This document shows, one piece after another, positions 1-6,163 of a stretch of 6,582 bases of DNA (position 1 is its first letter; every line of letters starts with the position of its first letter). Under the pieces are notes generated by a model. That model ran no database searches and had not been told where the DNA came from. It saw only the letters and a list, made by a program, of their open reading frames with translations. Origin of the DNA: Lentisphaeria bacterium (GTDB taxonomy: Bacteria > Verrucomicrobiota > Lentisphaeria > Oligosphaerales > Lenti-02); assembly GCA_023145395.1 (NCBI GenBank), contig JAGLDW010000253.1:1-6582 (forward strand), given 5' to 3'. Made by a program: the position numbers and the translations under genes.

Positions 1-30
1 TCCGTGTCGAGAAAACATTGCTGTGTCATC

Positions 31-140
31 TCTGTTTTCCGGACAGATGCAGGTGACGCTGTCAGGAAAACACCCATGCGGAGAGTCTGTTTTCCGGACA
101 GGTGCAAGTGACGCTGTCAGGAAAACATCCGTGCGGAGAG
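31..140. repeat. 55-bp tandem repeat (2 full copies plus a diverged partial) with internal inverted repeat
   Basis: Two consecutive 55-nt units (31-85 and 86-140) differ at only 4 positions. A third, degraded copy is suggested at 1-30 by the matching stretch around gaaaaca, and only TCTG of a further unit is recognisable after 140. Each unit contains an inverted repeat: GTTTTCCGGACAG, a 12-nt spacer, then CTGTCAGGAAAAC (34-46/59-71 and 89-101/114-126). The 13-bp arms have one mismatch. The array lies about 85 nt beyond the stop of the last glycosyltransferase gene. The hairpins could slow or stop transcription leaving that gene, but no clean T-run follows them, so a terminator role is inference. 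The left end is cut by the window. Confidence 0.85.
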
Positions 141-185
141 TCTGCTGAACAGGGGAGGCGTGACAAGGAAGGGGGAAGGATGGAA

Positions 186-218
186 GGGGAGGATGTGGGG
201 GAGGATGTGGGGGAGGGG
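186..218 (+). other. G-quadruplex-pattern G-rich tract with 12-bp tandem repeat
   Basis: Four runs of at least four G (186-189, 197-201, 209-213, 215-218) are separated by loops of 7, 7 and 1 nt, which meets the usual G-quadruplex sequence rule. The first two loops are identical (aggatgt) because a 12-bp unit, gaggatgtgggg, is repeated at 189-200 and 201-212. The tract sits just downstream of the stop of the minus-strand glycosyltransferase gene. Its transcript from that gene would therefore be C-rich, with the G-rich strand as template. Whether it folds in the cell is not known. Confidence 0.55.
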
Positions 219-223
219 CGTGG

Positions 224-970
224 TCAGCGGCCGAGGATCCGGCGAGCTAGGTGGGCGAGTCGGCTGAGTAGAGGCACTCGGCTGTGGGCGAGGGCGATGC
301 GGAGGCTTTCGTCTCTGGCGAGGGCGCGGCTGCGGTTTGCCAGTCCCCCCTTCTGCATGGTGACAAGGGGGCAGTTGCAGTGCACAAAATGCATGCCGGC
401 CTTGCGGCAGCGGTAGACGAAGTCGTAGTCGGCGCTGATCCTGTATCTCTCGTCGAAACATCCCACACGTTCGTATACGGTGCGGCGCACAAAGCAACCG
501 GGATGCATGACAGGCATGAGCACGGGAAAGAGCCAGAATGGTCTTGGAGAGAGGATGCCCGGGGCGGGATCGTCCGGCCCTGTGGCAAAGCGGATGGGAG
601 TGATGAGCAGGTCGGTGGCTGGTTTGTCGGTGAAGGCCTGCAGGACGGTCGCGGCGGTCGTCGGCTCGCACCAGTCGTCCGCATTGAGGAGGAAAACGAG
701 ATCGGCAGTGACGCGTTCGAGCGCGAGATTCCAGGCGTTGGGTATGCCTGCTATTCCTGTTGGGGTGGGAGGCTGACGGACGAGTTCGAGGCGGGTGCCG
801 TCCGGGAGGCGTTCTCTCGTCTTCTCGATGATCGCGAGGGTCCCATCATCGGATCCTCCGTCGATGAAGAGGAACTCTGCCGGCGAAGGGTTCTGCACAA
901 GCACGGAATCGATGGTGCGCTGGAGGGTCTCTTCTGCATTCAGGCAGATGGTGACGACCGCATAGTTCAC
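224..970 (-). CDS. GT2-family glycosyltransferase, WcaE-like
   Basis: This 248-residue GT-A fold enzyme probably transfers one sugar from a nucleotide sugar to a growing polysaccharide or lipid-linked acceptor in the cytoplasm. The N-terminus reads straight into the family's first strand (YAVVTICLNAEETL). The nucleotide-binding GGSDDGT follows near residues 38-44, then the metal-binding DxD region LNADD (95-99). Further on are HPG at 156-158 and SADYDF at 179-184, as in WcaE/WcaA-like colanic-acid-type transferases. The C-terminal GGLANRSR...RDESLRIAL segment also fits that group. No membrane segment is evident, and the length is normal for the group. The start is a GTG whose last bases form the stop of the preceding glycosyltransferase gene (GTGA, 4-nt overlap), which suggests translational coupling. 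Its own ribosome-binding site is weak. The frame stays open upstream to 1150, but that part overlaps the neighbour and lacks family similarity. Donor sugar and linkage cannot be read. Confidence 0.9.
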   Translation of the reverse strand: MNYAVVTICLNAEETLQRTIDSVLVQNPSPAEFLFIDGGSDDGTLAIIEKTRERLPDGTRLELVRQPPTPTGIAGIPNAWNLALERVTADLVFLLNADDWCEPTTAATVLQAFTDKPATDLLITPIRFATGPDDPAPGILSPRPFWLFPVLMPVMHPGCFVRRTVYERVGCFDERYRISADYDFVYRCRKAGMHFVHCNCPLVTMQKGGLANRSRALARDESLRIALAHSRVPLLSRLAHLARRILGR

Positions 971-2106
971 GCTGGACGATCCCGTTTTTTGAAGACGTGG
1001 ACACCGAGGAGACCCGCCCCCGCAAAGCCGGTCAGGCAGAGAAAGTGGGTCATGAAGAGAATGAAGCGGATCATGTCCAAGTCGGCGAACCCGGAGCGAC
1101 TCCAACGCCAGAGAACAAAGCCAAAACCCGCGCATTCGGCAAGTGCCCATAGGATCAATAGCAAAAAGACATGGGCCTCGTCGAGGGAGATGAGTCGCCG
1201 GGTGACGGGCAAGGGACGGTCCGTTCCCGTCAAGTAGAGGAACCAGCTAAACACGTAGCTTTGTAGTCCGGCGCAGGCGACGGGAATGAGCATGGCCTGG
1301 GTGTGGTAGTCGAAAATTTGGACCCCCGCGATCGCCGTGAGCCCCTTGCCATAGGCGAGAAGCTGCATGGCGGAGGCCAGAACGACCAGCAGAAGTCCAG
1401 CCCATTCGAACATTTCGGGACGCTCGGAGAGGATGAACAACAGGTGGCGCATGCCATCCCGCCAGGTGCGCAGATGCGGAGTCCGCGAACGGCGGTCCGG
1501 ACGCAGGCCCGAAGGCACCTCCGCAATCTTCGCATGGCTCTTGAGCGACTTGATGAGCAACTCGCTGGCGAACTCCATGCCCGTGGCACGCACGTTCCAG
1601 CTGAGAAAGGACTCGCGCCGCAGTAGGCGAAAACCGGAATTGCAGTCGGAGAAAGATCCCCGGTAGAGCAGGTTGATGAGCCGGGTCAGCACGGGAGTGC
1701 CGAGATGGCGGTGGAGGAAGGGCATGGCATCTGGCTCGACGCGCCCCGAAAGCCGGGATGCGATGACCATGTCGGCGTCGGTCTCAAGCGCCTTGCGGTA
1801 GAGCGTGCCCACATGTTCAAGCATGTAGCTGCCGTCGGCGTCCGCGAAGGCGACGTAGGTGCCGCACGCAGCCTGAATACCACCTCGGAGCGCGGCGCCG
1901 TAGCCCCTGGTCTCGACGGGCACGACGCGGGCGCCCTCGCGTTGGGCGATATCCCTGGAGTCGTCTGTGCTGCCGTTGTCGGCGACGATGATCTCCCACT
2001 GGGCTTCTGTCTGCTCCAACACAGTGCGGACTTCGCGAATGCATTCCGCGAGAGTTTCACTCTCGTCGAGACAGGGAAAGACAAAGCTGATGTCGATGCT
2101 ATCCAT
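967..2106 (-). CDS. GT2 glycosyltransferase with C-terminal membrane domain (polyprenyl-phosphate sugar synthase type)
   Basis: This 379-residue protein has an N-terminal GT-A catalytic domain and a C-terminal membrane domain. Family features are SFVFPCLDESETL at 7-19, VADNGSTDDS at 41-50, the metal-binding FADADGSY at 87-94, and SDCNSGFRLLRRE at 153-165. A basic patch, RRSRTPHLRTWRDGMRHL (about 205-222), leads into the membrane part. Four hydrophobic helices follow, near 234-252, 270-293, 311-333 and 346-370. This layout is known from enzymes that move a sugar from a nucleotide donor onto undecaprenyl or dolichyl phosphate on the cytoplasmic face; that activity is inferred here. The ATG is preceded by AGAAGGG about 4 nt upstream. 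The gene opens a two-gene unit with the next glycosyltransferase (GTGA overlap). It is separated from the ligase gene upstream by a 546-nt repeat-rich gap. The sugar is unknown, and no GT-C acceptor enzyme is present in the window. Confidence 0.9.
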   Translation of the reverse strand: MDSIDISFVFPCLDESETLAECIREVRTVLEQTEAQWEIIVADNGSTDDSRDIAQREGARVVPVETRGYGAALRGGIQAACGTYVAFADADGSYMLEHVGTLYRKALETDADMVIASRLSGRVEPDAMPFLHRHLGTPVLTRLINLLYRGSFSDCNSGFRLLRRESFLSWNVRATGMEFASELLIKSLKSHAKIAEVPSGLRPDRRSRTPHLRTWRDGMRHLLFILSERPEMFEWAGLLLVVLASAMQLLAYGKGLTAIAGVQIFDYHTQAMLIPVACAGLQSYVFSWFLYLTGTDRPLPVTRRLISLDEAHVFLLLILWALAECAGFGFVLWRWSRSGFADLDMIRFILFMTHFLCLTGFAGAGLLGVHVFKKRDRPA

Positions 2107-2166
2107 GAATCCCTTCTGTCATTGTCTCTTTGGTCGTCTTTGCCGCGTTGTTGCCGCTATAGCGCA

Positions 2167-2195
2167 AGCATATCAGAACTCACGTGCGCGCGCAA
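2167..2195 (-). promoter_or_regulatory. candidate sigma70-type promoter for the GT2 pair
   Basis: Read on the minus strand, TTGCGC (2195-2190) and TATGCT (2172-2167) are 17 nt apart. A TG one base before the -10 hexamer gives an extended -10 (TGaTATGCT). Initiation would fall near 2160, leaving a leader of about 55 nt before the ATG at 2106. The hexamer matches are only partial (3/6 and 4/6) and the host's promoter consensus is unknown, so this is tentative. It would let the two glycosyltransferases be expressed apart from the upstream genes. Confidence 0.3.
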
Positions 2196-2268
2196 CTTGA
2201 ACATGCGCGATGGGGACAAGGCCGCAACGAAGACACCGATTCCATGGACTGAGATGGACTGAGGACAG

Positions 2269-2381
2269 GGCAATGGGGCAGAGCCCAGACCCCGCCGGGG
2301 AACGCCAGCGCTCCCCGAACCCCACGTCAAGCTTCGGCGGACGCGCCTGGCGAAGCGCCCGGCTCTCCGTCCGCCGAAAGC
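2269..2381 (+). repeat. structured inverted-pair element, copy A
   Basis: This 113-nt element shares its whole length with copy B (2517-2630) in the opposite orientation. It begins ggcaatgggg and holds successive hairpins. H1 is GGGC-AGA-GCCC (2276-2286). H2 is GGGGAACGC-CA-GCGCTCCCC (2297-2316, one mismatch). H3 has an outer stem CGGCGGACG/CGTCCGCCG (2335-2343/2368-2376), extended by GCTT/AAAGC with one bulged base. Inside H3 is CCTGGCG-AAG-CGCCCGG (2346-2362). It resembles REP/MITE-like intergenic palindromic elements. No transposase or target-site duplication was found. Confidence 0.8.
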
Positions 2382-2516
2382 GGGAACTCTCGCTAGCGCG
2401 ACAGAGAAAGCCCCATTCCAGACGACAAACGAAGACGAGAAGTCATGGACGCTCGCGCCTTCTCCCATGCTCCGCCTCAATTCGCGAATCGTGCTCCGCG
2501 CCAGCGGCGGCCACCG

Positions 2517-2630
2517 TTTTCGGGCACGGAGAGCCCGGGCACTTTGCCCGGCGCGTGCCCGGAAACAGCCCTGTGGGGTCCGGGGAGCACCGGTGCTCCC
2601 CGGCGGGGTTTGGGGCTGAGCCCCATTGCC
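2517..2630 (-). repeat. structured inverted-pair element, copy B, with 24-bp perfect palindrome
   Basis: Read on the minus strand, this copy aligns along its length with copy A and folds the same way. H1 is GGGGC-TCA-GCCCC (2624-2612). H2 is a perfect 24-bp palindrome at 2580-2603 centred on ACCGGT. H3 has the outer stem CGGGCACG/CGTGCCCG (2561-2554/2528-2521) and the inner CCGGGCA-AAG-TGCCCGG (2551-2535). Several pairs differ from copy A on both arms, so pairing is kept. It begins 22 nt after the stop of the ligase-like gene, so its hairpins lie at the 3' end of that transcript and may protect or end it. No T-run marks a standard intrinsic terminator. Confidence 0.8.
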
Positions 2631-2652
2631 CCACGCGGAGTTCGCAGTGCGC

Positions 2653-3951
2653 TCACTCGGGATTGTGCATGCACGGGGTTCTGGCATGCAGGAGCGCTAG
2701 GCAGATCCAGATCCAGCGTTTGCTGAGGATGTCGTCCCAGAGGGAGACGAGGAGCAGTCCGACGACGAGGAACAGGGCAAGTTCGCAGCCACGTCGGAAG
2801 AGGTCTCGCGCGGTGGCGACCCAGAAACCGTACGCGAGTGCCACGGCGGGGAGGCCGAAGGAGGCGCCGATGTTCAGATACTCGTTGTGGGCGTCCATGT
2901 AGGTGGTGAAGCTCTTGGCGAGAAATTCTTGTTTGTACTGGCTGAGAATGGCGTGGGTGGTATCCCAGTCCGCGAACGTCGGATAGAGGGTGAAAACGGT
3001 GCTGCGTCCCACCCCGAAGACAGCGGAAAAGATGCTGCGCAGGATCATTTTGAGATAGATGACCTGGTGTACGGTGTACATGCCAAAGGTGGCGTGGTTG
3101 AAGAAGGGCGGTTGGTTCTGGAGGGGGAAGAATGGGTACAGAATCATAAGATAGAACGGGAGGAAGAGCAATGCGACGGCGCCTAGGGCAATCCCGCGCC
3201 AGGTTCGCATGCGCTTTGCCTGTTCGCCGACGAAGAATGCGGCCAGTAGCGCGGCGCTGAGGAGCATGTGGCGACTGACGGTCAGGCCCAGGGGGATGAG
3301 CGCGATCGAGGCGGCCACAGCCCAGAGCACCCAGCGTGGCAGGGAGGTCACTCGGAATCGTCCCCGTTGCGACAGAAGGACGCAGAGCACGGGCAGCGCG
3401 TAGAAGGATCCCAATAGGTTGGGGTGTTCGAAGGTGAAGAAGAAGCGCTTGGCGATGAACCCGAGGGTGGAGTCCTCGTACACGCCGTAGGTTTGCTGTG
3501 CGCCTGCGACGGCTTGTCCGGCGGCGAAGAGCCACATGGTCGCGAGCAAACCGAAGCCATACCACTGGAGGTCGCGACTGCCGAGTTTCGTCTCGCTGAA
3601 GAACGCGTAGAGCAGTGCCATGTAGGCAAAGATCGCCAGCTCGTAGATGTCTTTCATGCCGCCAAAGTGCGTCAGTGTGGACAGGGCGGCGAAGGCGAGG
3701 AAGGCGGGTAGAAGAATGTCCGGCATTCGAAACCAGCGACGGATGTTTCCTCGCAGCAGCACCACGAGGGCCAGCAAGGGTGCCAGCACATCGTGCGCGA
3801 ACAGGGGACCGCGCAGGACGATGTTCATCGGCAGTAGAATCAGATAGATCCACGCAAGCCACGAGGCAGCGTGTTCGAGGTGAGCGCGCCAAGCTGCCGG
3901 GGTGTCTGAACTCTGGTTTGGAGCGATGCCGTTCAATGGCTCTCCAACCAT
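2653..3951 (-). CDS. O-antigen ligase / Wzy-type polymerase-like integral membrane protein
   Basis: This 432-residue protein has about ten or more hydrophobic segments, starting near residue 31. It carries the hallmarks of the Wzy_C/O-antigen ligase family: FTFEHPNLLGSF at 172-183, LTVSRHMLL near 223-231, and DAHNEYLNIGASFGLPA at 353-369 after a long non-membrane loop (about 272-352). In WaaL ligases an arginine and a histidine in comparable places are needed for activity; R227 and H355 are the likely counterparts. The family joins or polymerises undecaprenyl-linked glycans on the periplasmic face of the inner membrane. Ligase and polymerase cannot be told apart from sequence alone. The ATG at 3951 overlaps the aminotransferase gene by 19 nt. 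A TTG at 3936, with GGAG 5 nt before it and a 4-nt TTGA overlap, is a good alternative start that would remove five residues. Structured repeat copy B follows the stop. Confidence 0.87.
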   Translation of the reverse strand: MVGEPLNGIAPNQSSDTPAAWRAHLEHAASWLAWIYLILLPMNIVLRGPLFAHDVLAPLLALVVLLRGNIRRWFRMPDILLPAFLAFAALSTLTHFGGMKDIYELAIFAYMALLYAFFSETKLGSRDLQWYGFGLLATMWLFAAGQAVAGAQQTYGVYEDSTLGFIAKRFFFTFEHPNLLGSFYALPVLCVLLSQRGRFRVTSLPRWVLWAVAASIALIPLGLTVSRHMLLSAALLAAFFVGEQAKRMRTWRGIALGAVALLFLPFYLMILYPFFPLQNQPPFFNHATFGMYTVHQVIYLKMILRSIFSAVFGVGRSTVFTLYPTFADWDTTHAILSQYKQEFLAKSFTTYMDAHNEYLNIGASFGLPAVALAYGFWVATARDLFRRGCELALFLVVGLLLVSLWDDILSKRWIWICLALLHARTPCMHNPE

Positions 3952-5072
3952 TCGCCGACGGCGGAAATCACGCGGGTGAGCTGCCCGTCGGTGAGCTGGG
4001 CGTGAATGGGCAGGCTGAGGATGCGGCTGGCAAGTGCTTCGGTGACGGTGAGTGGGCCTGCGGGTAGGGCGACGCGGCCCTCGTAGGCCGGCTGTTTGTG
4101 CACGGGGACCGGATAGTGGATCAGGCTCCCGATATTCTGGTCGCGGAGAAACTGCTGGAGGCTGTCCCGCTCGGCATGCTGGATCACGTACTGATGGAAG
4201 ACATGCTCGACATTGTCGGCGCGAACGGGCAGCGCGAGTGCGGAGTCCGCAAACGCATCATCGTAGTGCCTTGCCACCGCGCGTCGCGCGTCGTTTTCAT
4301 CGCCGAGATGAGCGAGTTTGACGGCGAGCATGGCAGCTTGCAGGGGATCGAGGCGGGTGTTCATGCCAGCCAGGGCGCTCACGTAGCGTTCCTTCCAGCC
4401 GTACTCTTTGAGCAAGCGCGCTTGCTCGGCCAGGTCTTGGTTGTTGGTGACGACTGCTCCTCCGTCGCCCAGCGCACCGAGATTCTTGGTGGGGTAGAAA
4501 CTGAAGGTGCCAAAGGCGCCAAATGTGCCGACCGTTTGTCCGTCGATCTTCGCGCCATGCGCCTGGGCGCAGTCCTCGATCACCGCGAGTCCGAACTCTT
4601 GCGCCACTTCCATGATTCCATGCATGTCGGCGGGTTGTCCATAGATGTGCACGGGGATGACAGCGGTTGCGGGCGTGCCCGTGGTCTTGAGAGCTTTGCA
4701 TGCCTGGCGCAGTTTTGAGGGGCACATGGTGAAGCGGGCGGGATCCACGTCGATGAGTGCTGCCGTCGCACCGGCAAGCTCGATGGCTGCCACGGTGGCG
4801 ACGGCGGTGTGGGAGACGGTGAGGACAATGTCGCCCGTCCCGATGCCGCAGGCGCGCATGGCTAGGTGCAGGGCGTCCGTGCCCGATGCCACTCCCACAC
4901 AGTGGGCCGCACCCACGAACTCCGCGAACGCGGCTTCGAAGGTGTCCACTTCCTTGCCGCCGATGTACCAGCCGCTGTCAAGTACGCGCAGCGCCGCCTC
5001 GCGGATGTCGTCGCGGTAGGCTTCGTAGTTGGCCTTGAGATCGGAGGGGAGGAGAAAGGGTTGGTCGCTCAT
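3933..5072 (-). CDS. DegT/DnrJ/EryC1/StrS-family PLP-dependent sugar aminotransferase
   Basis: This 379-residue protein has normal length for the family. These enzymes transfer an amino group, usually from glutamate, to a keto group on a nucleotide sugar. Visible features are GVASGTDALHLAM near 60-72 (phosphate binding), VHIYGQPADM at 141-150, and VIEDCAQAHGA at 164-174 with D167 expected to contact the PLP ring nitrogen. The cofactor lysine is K196 in SFYPTKNLGALGDGG. Next come GMNTRLDPLQAA at 236-247 and the C-terminal IHYPVPVHKQPAY at 318-330. The last motif recalls FdtB/QdtB-type 3-aminotransferases of dTDP-3-keto-6-deoxyhexoses, but the exact substrate is uncertain. The ATG has AGGAAAG upstream with rather long spacing. 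The gene starts 36 nt after the epimerase stop, so one transcript is likely. No dehydratase that would clearly supply the keto sugar lies in the window. Confidence 0.93.
   Translation of the reverse strand: MSDQPFLLPSDLKANYEAYRDDIREAALRVLDSGWYIGGKEVDTFEAAFAEFVGAAHCVGVASGTDALHLAMRACGIGTGDIVLTVSHTAVATVAAIELAGATAALIDVDPARFTMCPSKLRQACKALKTTGTPATAVIPVHIYGQPADMHGIMEVAQEFGLAVIEDCAQAHGAKIDGQTVGTFGAFGTFSFYPTKNLGALGDGGAVVTNNQDLAEQARLLKEYGWKERYVSALAGMNTRLDPLQAAMLAVKLAHLGDENDARRAVARHYDDAFADSALALPVRADNVEHVFHQYVIQHAERDSLQQFLRDQNIGSLIHYPVPVHKQPAYEGRVALPAGPLTVTEALASRILSLPIHAQLTDGQLTRVISAVGEWLESH
3942..3945 (-). promoter_or_regulatory. ribosome-binding site favouring the TTG start of the ligase-like gene
   Basis: GGAG on the minus strand lies 5 nt before an in-frame TTG (3936-3934) that overlaps the aminotransferase stop as TTGA. 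The upstream ATG at 3951 has only GGCGA directly before it. This makes the TTG a serious start candidate. Confidence 0.4.
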
Positions 5073-5108
5073 GATGGTGTCTTTCCTGCAGTGGAAGCGT
5101 GCGGGCCC

Positions 5109-6104
5109 TTACAGATAGTGCTGGAGATTCTTCCGGTAGTAGTCGATCGTCTGTCCGAGGGCGTCCTTGAGGGCGGTTTGCGGCTCCCAGCCGAGAGTGT
5201 CGCGGATGAAGGAGTAGTCGGAGTAGTAGTCGCCGATGTCGATTTTCTTTCGTTCTGCGGGGAACTGCTTTATGACGAATTCGCCTTCCCCGGCGGCTTC
5301 GACAAGCAACTTGGCGGTGTCGATGAGCTCAATGGGGGGCGCGGCACCGAGGTTGAAGGCTTTTCCGTAGGCTTCGTCGTGGGTGGCGGCCACGAGAAAA
5401 GCGTCCACGGCATCCTCGACGTAGTTGAAGTCGCGCAGCTGTTCGCCACCCCAGACCTCGAAGGGTTTTCCTTCGAGCAACAGGCGCACCCAGATGCCGA
5501 GAAAGGTTTGCCGAGCGTCCTTGATGCGCATGCGCGGGCCGATGGTGTTGGTGAGTCGCAGGGCACAGGCGCGGATGCCGTACACGTTGTTGTAGAGGAT
5601 GTGGTACCACTCCCCCGCCATTTTGTTGATGCCGTTGACATCGACGGGGCGCAGGAGGTGCTTTTCGTCGACGGGCAGATAGTCTGGCTTGCCGTACATC
5701 TGGCGGGTGCTGGCGAAGACGATGCGGATGCCGGGGTTGAAATTGCGGCAGGCCTCCAAGATGGAGAGCTGGGCTTTGCAGTTAATCTCCAGGTCGGTCT
5801 CGGGGTCGCGCATGGAGTCCATGTGGCTTGTCTGACCGGCTAGGTTGAAGAGGAAGTCCTGCCCTTGAATCAGGTGCTTCATGCTGTGGTGGTCGCACAC
5901 GTCCGAGACATTGACCGTGACATCATCGGCAAACTCGGCGATGTTGAAGAGGTTTCCGCCGTAGTTAGGATTCAGGTTATCCACGAGCGTCACATCCGCG
6001 CCGAACTGCACGAGGCGCCTCGCCAGGTTCGAGCCAATGAATCCGAGGCCACCAGTGACCAGCACGCGCTTGCCACCGAAATATTCCTGTTGTCTTGCTA
6101 TCAT
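5109..6104 (-). CDS. NAD-dependent epimerase/dehydratase (extended SDR) acting on a nucleotide sugar
   Basis: This 331-residue extended-SDR protein begins with the Rossmann motif VLVTGGLGFIGSNL (14-27). D42 ends the second strand, which favours NAD(H). Also seen are FNLAGQTSH at 86-94, FASTRQMYG at 130-138 (T133 in the Ser/Thr position), LRLTNTIGPRM at 182-192, RDFNYVEDAVDAF at 224-236, FNLG at 250-253 and IDIGDYYSD at 288-296. The active-site stretch reads DVNGINKMAGEWY (155-167). Lys of the YxxxK motif is kept (K161), but the tyrosine position is Asn157. I recall similar VNGINK forms in a distinct subgroup of these enzymes, so this is probably not a broken gene. The ATG at 6104 gives a normal N-terminus. 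An in-frame GTG at 6167 would add 21 basic residues and overlap the small upstream ORF's stop as GTGA, but it lacks a good ribosome-binding site. It likely supplies or modifies a sugar for the cluster. Epimerase and dehydratase activity cannot be separated here. Confidence 0.9.
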   Translation of the reverse strand: MIARQQEYFGGKRVLVTGGLGFIGSNLARRLVQFGADVTLVDNLNPNYGGNLFNIAEFADDVTVNVSDVCDHHSMKHLIQGQDFLFNLAGQTSHMDSMRDPETDLEINCKAQLSILEACRNFNPGIRIVFASTRQMYGKPDYLPVDEKHLLRPVDVNGINKMAGEWYHILYNNVYGIRACALRLTNTIGPRMRIKDARQTFLGIWVRLLLEGKPFEVWGGEQLRDFNYVEDAVDAFLVAATHDEAYGKAFNLGAAPPIELIDTAKLLVEAAGEGEFVIKQFPAERKKIDIGDYYSDYSFIRDTLGWEPQTALKDALGQTIDYYRKNLQHYL

Positions 6105-6163
6105 ATCGGTATTCCGGTTTTGGGAGTATGTGGAGAATTGTTTCCGAATGCGCTGTCTGCGGA

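Larger units (their letters stand above)
2107..2652. other. 546-nt intergenic region without a convincing gene
   Basis: This gap separates the ligase-like gene from the GT2 pair. It contains two inverted copies of a structured element (2269-2381 and 2517-2630). Between them lies a 135-nt spacer, which includes the palindrome ATTCGCGAAT (2480-2489). On the glycosyltransferase side are a directly repeated atggactgag (2244-2263), the palindrome CGCTATAGCG (2155-2164) and a candidate promoter. Open frames cross the region on both strands (for example minus 2687-2157), but their translations follow the palindromes, are rich in R, G, P and A, and show no family motif. I therefore call no gene here. 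Confidence 0.7.

Noticed and set aside
1..143. Possible CRISPR array at the left edge
   Set aside because: The units are tandem copies that stay ~93% identical across the whole 55 nt. There are no unique spacers between conserved repeats, and no cas gene is visible.
284..1237. Long plus-strand open frame antisense to the glycosyltransferases
   Set aside because: Antisense reading of two solid GT2 genes, with no family features of its own.
2157..2687. Minus-strand open frame of 176 codons across the intergenic gap
   Set aside because: It runs through both structured repeats, its translation is low-complexity R/G/P/A, it overlaps the ligase 3' end, and no family motif appears.
2663..2695. GCATGC-type inverted repeat at the 3' end of the ligase-like gene
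   Set aside because: Arms are only about 6 bp and lie within the coding sequence; this is expected by chance in GC-rich DNA.
2477..3892. Long minus-strand open frame of 471 codons in another frame over the ligase-like gene
   Set aside because: It is an out-of-frame reading of a GC-rich gene. The product is R/P/H-rich without motifs, while the ligase frame has clear family signatures.
4866..5843. Long plus-strand open frame antisense to the aminotransferase and epimerase genes
   Set aside because: It mirrors the codon pattern of two well-supported minus-strand genes and spans their junction. No recognisable motif.
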